Below, in pieces: positions 8,104 to 17,635 of a stretch of 64,000 bases of DNA; the stretch's first letter is position 1; each line of letters opens with the position of its first letter. This stretch comes from CADEED01 sp963711635 (GTDB lineage: Bacteria; Pseudomonadota; Gammaproteobacteria; Steroidobacterales; Steroidobacteraceae). The notes beneath the pieces were generated by a model. The model had not been told where the DNA came from. It saw only the letters and a list, made by a program, of their open reading frames with translations, and made no database searches. Position numbers and translations under genes: made by a program. Where the stretch lies: assembly GCA_963711635.1 (NCBI GenBank), contig CAVQEZ010000007.1, forward strand, positions 47,659 through 111,658, in the 5' to 3' direction.

Positions 8104-9313
8104 CTAACTAGGCTGAGCGGGCGTGGTCCGGGTCTTGCGCTTGAGCTCGCGCATGGCGCGGTCCAGGCCATCGAGCGTCAGCGGATACATCCGGTCGTCG
8201 ACCAGGGCACGCGTGATCGCAATGGACGGGGTCCATTTCCAGCGCTCTTCGGGCTCCGGGTTCAGCCAGACGAGCTGGGGAAAATGCGCCGTGAGCCGCT
8301 GCATCCACACGCGCCCGGCCTCCTCGTTCCAGTGTTCGACGCTGCCGCCCGGCTGCTCGATCTCGTAGGGACTCATGGTCGCGTCGCCGACGAACACCAC
8401 GCGGTAGTCGGAATTGAAGGTGCGCAACAGCGTGCGCGTATCAGTGACGACGCTGAATCGCCGGTGGTTGTCCTTCCACACCCGCTCGTACGGGAAGTTG
8501 TGGAAATAGAAGTATTCGAGGTGCTTGAACTCGGCGCGCGCCGCCGAGAACAGCTCCTCGCAGACCTGCACGTGCGGATCCATCGAGCCGCCCACGTCGA
8601 GCAGCAGCAGAAGTTTCACGGCATTGCGCCGTTCGGCCTGCATGCGCAGGTCGAGAATTCCCGCGTTGCGCGCCGTCGCGTGGATGGTGCCGTCGAGATC
8701 GAGCTCCTCGGGCGCGCCTTCGCGCGCGAAACGACGCAGGCGCCGCAGCGCCATCTTGATGTTGCGCGTGCCGAGCTCGCGCCCGCCGTCGAGATTGCGG
8801 TACTCGCGCGCCTCCCAGACCTTGACCGCGCGGCGATGACGCGAAGCCGCCTGGCCCATGCGCACACCCTCGGGGTTGTAGCCCTGGTTGCCGAACGGCG
8901 AGGTGCCGGCCGTGCCTATCCACTTGCTGCCGCCTTCATGGCGGCCCTGTTGCTCGCGCAGGCGTTGCCGCAGGGCCTCGAGGAGCTTGTCCCAACCGCC
9001 GAGACTGGCGACACGGCGTTTCTCCTCGTCGGTCAGCAGCCGCTCGGTGAGCTGCTTCAGCCAGTCGGCGGGCAGCGTGGCCGCCAGCTGCTCGAAGAGT
9101 TTCTCGGCTCCGGCGAAGTGCTGGGCGAACACACGGTCGAAGCGGTCGAAATGCCGCTCGTCCTTCACCAGCGCGGCGCGCGCCAGGTAGTAGAAATCCT
9201 CCGGCGACAGAGCGGCCAGCCGTCGCCTCCAGGCCCTCGAGCAGGGTGAGGAACTCCGGCAGCGTGACCGGAACGCCGCCGGCTCGCAGGTCGGTGAAGA
9301 ACCGCACCAGCAT
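8104..9313 (-). CDS. VWA-domain protein (CoxE-like), one frameshift
   Basis: Partner of the MoxR ATPase encoded just upstream; MoxR-VWA pairs act as chaperone-like systems for metal-cofactor insertion or complex assembly. The N-terminus MLVRFFTDLRAGGVPVTLPE is in one frame. An indel near 9,215 moves the remainder to another frame beginning near SPEDFYYLARAALVKDERHF. The VWA domain shows the MIDAS motif DVGGSMD, with D-x-G-x-S, and later FVGDATMSPYEI. C-terminal MYPLTLDGLDRAMRELK is typical of the CoxE/DUF-VWA family. It starts 12 bp after the MoxR stop, consistent with one operon. Confidence 0.86.
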
Positions 9314-9325
9314 GTCGTACCCTGC

Positions 9326-10181
9326 TCAGCGCCCCGCGCGGCGGTTCAGGAAGACCAGCTGCTCGAACAAGTGCACGTCCTGTTCGTTCTTGAGCAATGC
9401 TCCGTGCAGGATGGGGATCGTCTTTTTCGGATCATCCAGGCGCAGCGCCTCGGGCGGAATGTCCTCGGCCAGCAGTAGTTTGATCCAGTCGAGCAGCTCG
9501 GAGGTCGAGGGTTTCTTCCTGAGTCCCGGCGTCTCACGCACGTTGAAAAAGGCGGTCAGCGCTTCCGCCAGCAGCTCCTTCTTGAGGTCCGGATAGTGCA
9601 CGCGCACGATCCTTTCCATGGTCTCGGCATCCGGGAAACGGATGTAGTGGAAGAAGCAGCGCCTCAGGAACGCGTCGGGCAGTTCCTTCTCGTTGTTGCT
9701 GGTGATCAGGATGATGGGCCGATGGCGCGCGCGGACCAGCTCGCGCGTTTCGTGCACGTAGAACTCCATGCGATCCAGCTCGCGCAACAGATCGTTGGGA
9801 AACTCGATGTCCGCCTTGTCGATCTCGTCGATGAGCAGCACCGGCTGTACCGCGCACTCGAAGGCCTCCCACAGCCGTCCCTTGACGATGTAGTTGCGGA
9901 TGTCGTGCACCTTCTGCTCGCCGAGCTGCGAGTCGCGCAGCCGCGAGACCGCGTCGTATTCGTACAGGCCCGTGTTGCGCCTTGCTGGTGGACTTGATGT
10001 GCCACTCGTACAGCGGCCGCTCGAGCGAGCGCGCGATCTCCTCCGCCAGCTGGGTCTTGCCGGTGCCCGGTTCGCCCTTGATGAGCAGCGGCCGCGCCAG
10101 CGTCACGGCGGCATTCACCGCCATCATGAGATCCGGCGTGGCCACGTAGCGATCGGTGCCGGTGAATCGGGACTCGGCCAT
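9326..10181 (-). CDS. MoxR-family AAA+ ATPase, one frameshift
   Basis: AAA+ ATPase with Walker A GEPGTGKT near residues 37-44. Walker B is VLLIDEIDKAD. Sensor 1 is ILITSNNEKELPDAFLRRCF, and FFHYIRFPD is typical of MoxR proteins. An indel near 9,978 separates the first third from the rest. The C-terminal lid (KKPSTSELLDWIKLLLAEDI) is complete and the stop is at 9326-9328. With the downstream VWA gene it forms a standard MoxR-VWA couple. The upstream penicillin-acylase-like gene ends 17 bp before its start, but a functional link is not evident. Confidence 0.92.
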
Positions 10182-10198
10182 GGTGCCCTCTGTGCGGC

Positions 10199-12596
10199 CT
10201 ACGGCCGTAGCGACAGCTTATGCGCTGCCGGCCCCGGCAGGAATGGCGTCGCACGACCGGCGGCCCAGTCGTCGAAACCGCTGCGATAAAACGGCGACAA
10301 CGGATGCCCCGACGGTCCGCCCGGCAACTCCAGGTAACCCTCCGCTTCGCGCCCGGGCGACACCGCGAAGCGTTCCGAGGCGCCGAAAGCGCCATCCTGC
10401 ACACGTGGCATGTGGTGATCGCCGGGCAGCTGCTGCGTGGGCATGTCGAGCAGCCGCGACAGTACCGGCAGCGCGCGCGCCAGTGGATGACGCACCCGCA
10501 CCGGATCGCCCTCGCCATACGTGCAGTCCGCGAGCGACCCACACTTCTCGATCAGCTCTTCGATGGTGTCGTCGAGCTCGCGCAACAGGAATGCGCGCCA
10601 GTCGGCGCCATTCTTCGCAGCAAGGGCTGGTGGCGAGATCGCCGCCGGTCGTTCGCTGACCAGGCGCCAGCCCGCGGCCTCGAACTGGCCGGGCCGGCGC
10701 AGGGAAATATCTTCGCCTAACAACCCGGCGACGAGCCCGCGCCACAGCGCATCCAGTGTATCGCTGCGGTACGCGCGTACCAGCCGGTAGCCCACCGAGT
10801 CCGGCGCCGCCTCCGGCTTCCACTGGCTCACCAGATCGCGGAACTCGCGGCGGCGCGGCGCATCGGCCATGGCTTCCTCATCGATGAGCGCCAGCAGGTG
10901 ATCGCGCCAGCGCGCCACGAACAGCGCGCGCGCATCGAGCTGAATCGCCAGCATGTCCGCCTCGGTGGCGGGGTGCGTGAGGCCCAGCAGGTCGTCGCGA
11001 ATCTGCCGCGCGCGCGCGCCGATGTCGTAGCCGTCGGCGCCGACGTCCACCTCATCGTCGGCGAGCACGGCCTCGAGCGGCCCGTCGACCACGCGCTGGT
11101 TGGCGGTCCACAGCCGGCCCACCGGCGGGTCGGCGATGCGCGGATGATCGCCGGCATCGCGGAAATCGAGCGCGCCGAAATAGCGGCCGGGGCCGGCATT
11201 GCGCGCCACCCGCCCCATCACGGTCCAGGCGATGCGTCCGCCCGCATCGCCGACCAGCAGGTTCTGCGCGGGAATGCCGATGCGCGGCGCCAGCGCCAGC
11301 ACTTCGTCCAGGTTGCGCGCGCGCTCCATCGACAGCAGTGCGAAGTTCGTCGCCTCCGCGCGCGTCGCCATCCAGCCCACCTGCAGGCATTGTCCGCTGG
11401 CCACGTCGTCGGAATATTCCGGACCGTCGAGCACCACGCCGAAGGCCAGGTCGCGGTATTCCACCAGCGCGTCCCCGGCACCTTTCACGGCGATGTGTTC
11501 GCGGCGCACCGTGTGATCGGCACCGGCGCATGTGCCGAAGCGCACGTCGGCGAAATCGCCGTAGCTGTTGGTGAAACCCCAGGCCACGTGGCCATTGGAA
11601 CCCGCAGCCACGGCCGGCGTGCCCGGCAACGTCACGCCGGTGATGTCGATCGGTGCGTCACCCGTGACTTGCAGGCGTGCCGGGTACCAGACGGCCGGTA
11701 CGCCCAGGTCCAGGTGCATGTCGTTGGCGATGAGCGCCACGCCCGATTTCGTGTGAGTGCCCGACACCGCCCAGCTGTTGCTGCCCGGCTTGGGCTGCTC
11801 GCGCGCATCGCCCCCGGCCGGCGCCACGAATCTCAGCAGCGCGGGATAGGACCGCGTCAGCACGCCCGCCGATTCCGTACAGGCCGCGTGCACGCAGCGC
11901 GCATCGGCGGAATAGTTAGGCGTGTCCCAGCCGCTGTGGCCGGCATAGACGAAACCCAGTGAGCTCGCGAACGCCGTCGGCCGTGCCTTTCGCGGCCGCC
12001 GCGCGCTCGAGGCGGCGGCGCCCGATTTCCTGGTTGATGGCGCCGTATTGCAGCTGCCACCACATGGAGTGCACCACCAGCACCGAATCCTCGGGCACCC
12101 AGGCACGCGGCATCGCGCGCAGCAGCAGGTATTCCCAGGGTCGCGCATCGAGTCCTGAGAGTCCGGCGTTCACGCCGCGCGCGTAGGCCTCGATGACGGC
12201 GCGTTCCTCGGCGGGTGCGCTCTCCACCACGCGGCGCGCGACGCCGCGAAAACCGAAGCGGCGCGCACGCATGTCCTGCTTGAGCGCCACCGCGCCGAAG
12301 AGCTCCGACAGTTCACCGGCCGCCAGTCGCCGCGACAGGTCCATCTGGAAGAAGCGGTCCTGCGCGTGCGCGAAACCCGTGGCGAAGGCGAGATCGGCGC
12401 GCGAGCGGGCGGTGATGACCGGCACGCCGCGCGCGTCGCGCTCGATGGTGGCCTCGGCGGCGAGGCCGGCAGCGGACAGTTCTCCGTCGATGCGCGGCAG
12501 GCTGCGATGCATGGCCCACCAGGCGCCGGCGAAGGCCAGACCTGCGAGCGCCGCGACGCCGATCAAGGTCCATCGCAGCCAGCGCAGCCAACGCAT
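10199..12596 (-). CDS. penicillin acylase family protein (Ntn hydrolase), one frameshift
   Basis: Large N-terminal-nucleophile hydrolase of the penicillin/AHL acylase family (about 800 aa), probably periplasmic. A membrane or signal segment lies near residues 8-28 (LIGVAALAGLAFAGAWWAM). The alpha chain has the family block GFAHAQDRFFQMDLSRRLAAGELSE, shown here only in parts: FAHAQDRFFQMDLSRR. The beta chain begins at the conserved GSNSWAVSG, whose Ser would become the N-terminal nucleophile after autoprocessing. Other family motifs are AWGFTNSYGDFADV and RIAWTVMGRV. One indel near 11,970 splits the chain. Substrate (amide, acyl-homoserine lactone or other) cannot be told from sequence. Confidence 0.91.
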
Positions 12597-12607
12597 TGGG
12601 CGTGAGC

Positions 12608-14057
12608 TTATTCTTTGGGAACGCGCAGGATGGTCAGCGCGTTGGTGCCACCAGTAATACCGGTGAGCTCGCCCTTGGTGACGATGACCAGCTCGCCGGG
12701 CTCCACCAGATCCAGCTGCAGCATCATCGTGAGGATGGCGCGGAACAGCTCGGTGGTGCGCACTTCCGGGATATCGAAAGGCACGGGATACACGCCGCGA
12801 TACAGCGTGACGCGGCGGCGCGTGGATTCGTGGCGCGTGAAGGCGTAGATCGGGATGTCGGCGCGCGAGCGCGACATCCACAGCGGCGTGGTGCCGGATT
12901 CGGTCAGCGCCACGATGGCGCGGACCTTCATGTGATTCGCGGTGTACATCACCGCCATCGCAATCGCCTCTTCGGTGCGATCGACGATGCCGTCGACGCG
13001 ATGGCGGATGTGCTGGTGCGTGAGCTGGTATTTCTCCGCGCCGTTGATGACTTCTTCCATGGCCTGCACGGCCTTGACCGGGTACTTGCCCACGGCGCTC
13101 TCGGCCGAGAGCATCACCGCGTCGGTGCCGTCCATGACGGCGTTGGCGACGTCCGACACCTCGGCGCGCGTCGGCACCGGCGCATTGATCATCGACTCCA
13201 TCATCTGCGTGGCCGTGATCACCACTTTGTTGCGCGTGCGCGATTCGTGAATGATGGTCTTCTGCAGGCCGGTGATGGCCGCGTAACCCATCTCCACGCG
13301 CGAGATCGCCGCGCGCCACCATGAGCACGTCGGAGGCTTCGATGATCTCCGTGAGATTGCGGATGGCCTCGTGGCGTTCGATCTTCGCGCAGACGTGGCC
13401 ATGGCCACCCGCGAGGCGCAGCAGCGAGCGCGCCAGGTTCATGTCGGCGGCGTCGCGCGCGAAGGATACGGCGATGTAGTCGGCGCCCTTGGAGGCCGCG
13501 AACTTGATGTCCTCGCGATCCTTGTCGGTGAGCGCCGGGGCGGAGATGCCGCCGCCGCGCAGGTTCACGCCCTTGCGATTGGACAGCTCTCCGCCGGCGA
13601 TGACCTTGGTATCGATGCGCGTGCCGGAGACCTTGGTGACCTCGAGCTCGATCAGGCCATCGTTGAGCAGCAGGATGTTGCCCGGCTTCACGTCCTTGGG
13701 CAGATCCAGGTAGGCGCAGCCGACGACTTCATCGTTGCCCGCGTTGGGATCGTGCGCCGTATCGAGCGCGAAGGCCTGGCCGTCCTTGAGATCCACCTTC
13801 TTGTTAGTGAAGCTCTCGATGCGGATCTTGGGTCCGCCGAGGTCCGCGAGGATGCCGACGTAACGGCCGGCGCGCCGCGCCGCTTCGTGCACCAGGTCGA
13901 TGCGACGACCGTGCTCTTCCTGCTTGCCGTGGGAGAAGTTCACACGCGCCACGTCGAGGCCGGCGCGGACCATTTCGGTCAGGACTTCGATGGAATCGGT
14001 GGAAGGACCTAAGGTCGCGACGATTTTCGTGCGCGAGTGCATCTGGCGTTCTGGCAT
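12608..14057 (-). CDS. pyk: pyruvate kinase, one frameshift
   Basis: Last step of glycolysis, PEP + ADP to pyruvate + ATP. The start region has SRTKIVATLGPS, then ARVNFSHG, LADLGGPKIRI, VSFARDAADM and CAKIERHEAI. The metal/substrate motif is MVARGDLAVEMG, in which one extra C near 13,307 breaks the frame; removing it restores VEMGYAAITGLQKTII. The C-terminal part (MLSAESAVGKYPVKAV, GTTPLWMSRSRADIPI, TGITGGTNALTI) is intact. The start at 14057 (MPERQMHSRTK) was chosen; 14075 or 14042 are alternatives. It is the distal gene of the tkt-gap-pgk-pyk run. A 1.3-kb insert (NIPSNAP plus repeat element) separates it from pgk. Confidence 0.95.
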
Positions 14058-14134
14058 GGGCGCGCATTCTGCCATGTGTCTCGATGCCGCGGCGCATAAT
14101 CAAAGTCGCAATTTCAATTCATGAGGGGAGTTCG

Positions 14135-14566
14135 ATGACGAAGTTGTCCTGGCTGCTCGCCGCCCTCCTGGGGCTCGTTCTGGGTGCAAGCCTGCAGTGG
14201 GCGCGCGCCGCCGACGCACCGCAACCCGCGCGCGTGTTCGAGATCCGCACGTATTACACCTTTCCCGGCCGCCTCGATGCCCTGCACAAGCGTTTCCGCG
14301 AACACACCATGAAGATGTTCGAGAAACATGGCATGACGAATGTCGCGTACTGGACACCGCAGGACAGTCCTGCGAAGGACAACACGCTGATCTACGTGAT
14401 CTCGCACGCCAGCCGGGAAGCGGCGAAAGAGAACTGGGCGGCGATTCAGTCGCCGACCCCGAGTGGAAGGCGATCGCGGCGGCATTCGGAAGCGGATGGC
14501 GGCAAGATCGTCGAAAAGGTGGAGTCCGTGTTCATGGACGCAACGGACTACTCGCCAATGAAGTAA
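14135..14566 (+). CDS. NIPSNAP-family protein with signal peptide, frameshifted
   Basis: Small ferredoxin-like fold protein of the NIPSNAP family, function unknown in bacteria. AGGGGAG precedes ATG at 14135. Residues 1-26 form a signal peptide (LSWLLAALLGLVLGASLQWA core). The domain follows with VFEIRTYYTFPGRLDALHKR, FEKHGMTNVAYWTP and, in a second frame, DPEWKAIAAAF. The end KIVEKVESVFMDATDYSPMK returns to the first frame, so two indels near 14,450 and 14,490 are likely. It is transcribed opposite to the flanking glycolytic genes. Its stop lies directly at the left terminus of the large inverted-repeat element. Confidence 0.77.
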   Translation: MTKLSWLLAALLGLVLGASLQWARAADAPQPARVFEIRTYYTFPGRLDALHKRFREHTMKMFEKHGMTNVAYWTPQDSPAKDNTLIYVISHASREAAKENWAAIQSPTPSGRRSRRHSEADGGKIVEKVESVFMDATDYSPMK

Positions 14567-14620
14567 TGGGGACATTCCCCGATTCCTAGCAAACGGGGAC
14601 GGACCTTGGGGGTTGCGGTG

Positions 14621-14938
14621 GCGGAGGCGTGCGGTGCGGTCTTCGGGCAACGGGGACGGTTGAGGTTTGGCGATACGCCTGCCCACGGCTGACTCTCTTT
14701 GCTCCCTCAAGGTCGCGCGCGCTTCGAAAATTTCCGGACGGAAATTTTCGGCGGCCGCTCGTCGGAAGCGGACCGCCTTTATATCTGCAGAAATGGTGCG
14801 CGGAGATGCAACACGGCGGCGGTCGGGCGCTTCCTCCTCGCCGCGCTCCATTCGGTCGCAAAGAGAGTCAGCCATGGACAGGCGTACCACCCGAGGCGGT
14901 CCGTCCCCGTTTGCCCGAGACCGCACCGCACGCCTCCG
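14621..14938 (+). repeat. inner repeat copy 1 with 80-bp palindromic arms
   Basis: Arms 14621-14701 and 14858-14938 are inverted repeats with few mismatches. The innermost 15 bp are perfect: GGCTGACTCTCTTTG (14687-14701) and CAAAGAGAGTCAGCC (14858-14872). The core 14702-14857 starts CTCCCTCAAGGTCGCGCG and contains the palindrome GAAAATTTCCGGACGG plus the end CCTCCTCGCCGCGCTCC. The same core occurs inverted at 15146-15310. Confidence 0.85.
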
Positions 14939-15130
14939 CCGCCACGAATCGCAGCTCCGTTCCCTGTTGTCGAGCCATCGCGCTGTGTCCCCGGGGTGGA
15001 AAAGATCGCAAGACTCGGTGTTCCGGTTCTTGCCGGGCCCTGGAGTCGCGCACTCTTCTCCCAGCAGCGGCAAATGGGACGCGCTGCTCGCTAGCACGCG
15101 GGGACCGTGCGGTGCGGTGGGCGCGCCTTT

Positions 15131-15325
15131 CGAGGGTTGACCCGCGCTGCGACCGAATGGAGCGCGGCGAGGAGGAAGCCAATACGGCCGCCGCGATGCA
15201 TTCCAGCGCAGCCATTTCTGCAGACCTGCAGGCCGTAGGCTTCCGACGAGCGAACGCCGAAAATTTCCGTCCGGAAATTTTCGAAGCGCGCGCGACCTTG
15301 AGGGAGCAGAGCGGGTCAACCCTCG
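15131..15325 (-). repeat. inner repeat copy 2, inverted, with different terminal stem
   Basis: The perfect 15-bp inverted repeat CGAGGGTTGACCCGC (15131-15145) and GCGGGTCAACCCTCG (15311-15325) encloses a core homologous to copy 1 in reverse orientation. Shared parts include the AATTTTC palindrome, the CCTTGAGGGAGCA end and GAATGGAGCGCGGCGAGGAG. The stem sequence differs completely from that of copy 1, yet both arms changed together and pairing is kept. Confidence 0.82.
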
Positions 15326-15400
15326 GAAGGCGCGGGCGCCAACCCCTCAGGTCTGTCCCCGTTTGCTAGGAATCGAGGAATGTCCCCATTTCCTTACTAG

Positions 15401-16584
15401 CTACTGCTTCGCGCGTGCCTCGAGCATCGCCACCGCGGGCAAGGTCTTGCCTTCGACGAACTCGAGGAACGCGCCGCCGCCGGTGGAGATGTACGAGATG
15501 CCTTCTTCGACGCCGTACTTCTCGATGGCCGCGAGCGTGTCGCCGCCGCCGGCCAGCGAGAACGCCGGCGACTTCGCGATGGCCTGCGCGATGGCCCGGG
15601 TGCCCTCGCCGAACTGATCGAATTCGAACACGCCCACCGGGCCGTTCCACACGATGGTGCCGGCCTTCTGCAGCATGGCGCCGAACCGCTCGGCGGTATC
15701 GGGTCCGATGTCGAGGATCATCTCGTCGGGCCGCACGTCGTGGATCGAGCGCACGTCGGCATGCGCCGTGGCCGCGAATTCCTTCGCCACGACCACATCC
15801 GTCGGCAGCGGGATCTCGGCGCCGCGCGCCTTGCGCGTGCTCCAGCAGCTTGCGCGCCATGTCGAGCATCTCGGCTTCGTGCAGCGACTTGCCGACATTG
15901 ATGCCGGTGGCCGCCGAGGAAGGTGTTGGCGATGCCGCCACCGACGATGAGCTTGTCCACCTTGGCCAACAGCGATTCGAGCACCGTGAGCTTGGTCGAC
16001 ACTTTCGAACCGGCAACGATGGCCACCAGCGGCCGCGCCGGCTTGGCCAGCGCACGCTCCAGCGCCTCGAGCTCGCCCACCAGCAGCGGGCCCGCGCAGG
16101 CCACCTTGGCGAACTTGCCGACGCCATGCGTCGAAGCCTCGGCGCGATGCGCCGTGCCGAAGGCGTCCATGACGAAGACGTCGCACAGCGACGCCATCTG
16201 CCTGGCGAGGTCTTCCTTGTCCTTCTTCTCGCCCTTGTTGAAGCGCACGTTCTCGAGCAGCACCGCCGAGCCCGGCGCGGTGTCCACGCCGCTGATCAGC
16301 CAATCCTTCTTGAGCGGCACGGGCTTGCCTAACAACTCCGAGAGCCTCGAGGCCACGGGCGCCAGCGAGAACTCCTCGGCGTAGACGCCCTCTTCCGGCC
16401 GCCCCAGGTGCGAGGTGAGGAACACCCTGGCGCCCTTGTCGAGCGCCAGCTTGATGGTCGGCAGCGAGGCGCGGATGCGCGCATCGCTGGTGACCTTGCC
16501 ACCTTCGACGGGGACGTTCAGATCTTCGCGAATCAGGACCCGCTTGCCAGCGAGGTCCTGGTCCGCCATGCGCAATACATTCAT
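15401..16584 (-). CDS. pgk: phosphoglycerate kinase, two frameshifts
   Basis: Reversible transfer of phosphate from 1,3-bisphosphoglycerate to ADP. Family motifs are VLIREDLNVPVEGGKV, SHLGRPEEG, VLLENVRFNKGEKKD, AFGTAHRAEAST and VAIVAGSKVSTKL. Towards the C-terminus are ILDIGPDTAERF, VWNGPVGVFEF and SLAGGGDTLAAIEKYG. Two single-base insertions split it. One is near 15,918, where removing one G joins NTFL to AATGINVG. The other is near 15,838, where removing one C joins LEHA to KARGAEIP. The start at 16584 follows GGAGGG. It lies 12 bp downstream of gap in the same operon. Confidence 0.95.
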
Positions 16585-16595
16585 GGGGCCCTCCT

Positions 16596-17609
16596 TCAGG
16601 AGGCTTTCGACCAGGCGATCGTGGTATCGAGCATGCGATTGCTGAAGCCCCACTCGTTGTCGTACCAGGAGCAGACCTTGACCAGCGTGCCTTCGCTGAC
16701 GCGCGTCAGCGTGGAATCGTAGGTCGACGAGGCCGGATCGTGGTTGTAGTCGACCGAGACGAGCTGCTTGTCGGTATACGCGAGCACGCCCTTCATCGCG
16801 CCTTCGGCGGCTTCCTTGATGACCTTGTTGATCTCATCGACCGTCGTCGCGCGCTTCGCCACGAACGACAGGTCGACCAGCGACACGTTGATCGTGGGAA
16901 TGCGGATCGCGAAGCCGTCGAGCTTGCCCTTGAGCTCGGGCAGCACCAGGCCGACCGCGGCGGCCGCTCCTGTCTTTGCGGGGATCATCGACATCGTGGC
17001 CGAACGCGCGCGACGGATGTCCTCGTGATAGACGTCGGTGAGACGCTGATCGTTGGTGTACGCGTGGATGGTGGTCATCAGGCCGCTGACGATGCCGATC
17101 TTGTCGTTCAAGACCTTCGCCAACGGCGCGAGGCAGTTGGTGGTGCACGACGCGTTCGAGATCACCGTCATCGAGGACTTGAGCACGTTGTTGTTCACGC
17201 CGAACACCACCGTCGCATCGACGTCCTTGCCGCCCGGCGCCGAGATGATGACTTTCTTCGCGCCGCCGGCCAGGTGCTTGCCCGCGTCCGCCTTGGTGGT
17301 GAAGAAACCGGTGGACTCGAACACGTATTCCGCGCCCACGGAGGCCCAGTCGATCTTCGACGGGTCGCGCTGCGCGAACACCTTGATCTTGTCGCCGTTG
17401 ACGACGATGGAATCCCCTTCGACGCCCACCGTGCCCGGAAACTTGCCGTGCGCGGTGTCGTACTGCGTGAGGTGAGCATTGGTCTGCGCGTCGCCGAGGT
17501 CATTGACCGCGACGATCTGGATTTCGTTGGTGCGCTTCGCTTCATACAGCGCGCGCAGGATGTTGCGGCCGATACGTCCGTAACCGTTGATACCCACTTT
17601 GATCGCCAT
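16596..17609 (-). CDS. gap: glyceraldehyde-3-phosphate dehydrogenase, type I
   Basis: Converts glyceraldehyde-3-phosphate to 1,3-bisphosphoglycerate with NAD(P)+. The 337-residue frame is intact. The Rossmann motif INGYGRIGR is at residues 7-15. The catalytic Cys155 sits in ISNASCTTNCLAP, and His in TTIHAYTND follows at the usual spacing. The C-terminus WYDNEWGFSNRMLD is typical. It lies between tkt (26 bp upstream) and pgk (12 bp downstream), a Calvin-like or lower-glycolytic grouping common in Proteobacteria. No fusion or truncation is seen. Confidence 0.97.
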   Translation of the reverse strand: MAIKVGINGYGRIGRNILRALYEAKRTNEIQIVAVNDLGDAQTNAHLTQYDTAHGKFPGTVGVEGDSIVVNGDKIKVFAQRDPSKIDWASVGAEYVFESTGFFTTKADAGKHLAGGAKKVIISAPGGKDVDATVVFGVNNNVLKSSMTVISNASCTTNCLAPLAKVLNDKIGIVSGLMTTIHAYTNDQRLTDVYHEDIRRARSATMSMIPAKTGAAAAVGLVLPELKGKLDGFAIRIPTINVSLVDLSFVAKRATTVDEINKVIKEAAEGAMKGVLAYTDKQLVSVDYNHDPASSTYDSTLTRVSEGTLVKVCSWYDNEWGFSNRMLDTTIAWSKAS

Positions 17610-17635
17610 CTGCCTTATTACCTCTTGTGAATGCT

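Larger units (their letters stand above)
14565..15390. repeat. 826-bp nested inverted-repeat element
   Basis: The outer ends 14565-14606 and 15349-15390 are 42-bp inverted repeats matching at 40 positions; both carry GATTCCTAGCAAACGGGGAC. Inside are two inverted, diverged copies of a core of about 160 bp, each in its own palindromic frame (listed separately). Open frames here are composition artefacts: none has family motifs or codon structure. The element fills the gap between the NIPSNAP gene and pgk. Its left arm begins at the NIPSNAP stop and its right arm ends 10 bp before the pgk stop. Resemblance to termini that flank REP-associated tyrosine transposases is inference. Confidence 0.85.

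Noticed and set aside
6691..9249. Open frame of 852 codons on the plus strand
   Set aside because: It is antisense to clearly exported proteins and the VWA gene and has no domain pattern.
14629..15369. Several long open frames in the repeat element, both strands
   Set aside because: They mirror each other because of the inverted repeats, have no start signals, and show no protein family. The DNA structure explains them.
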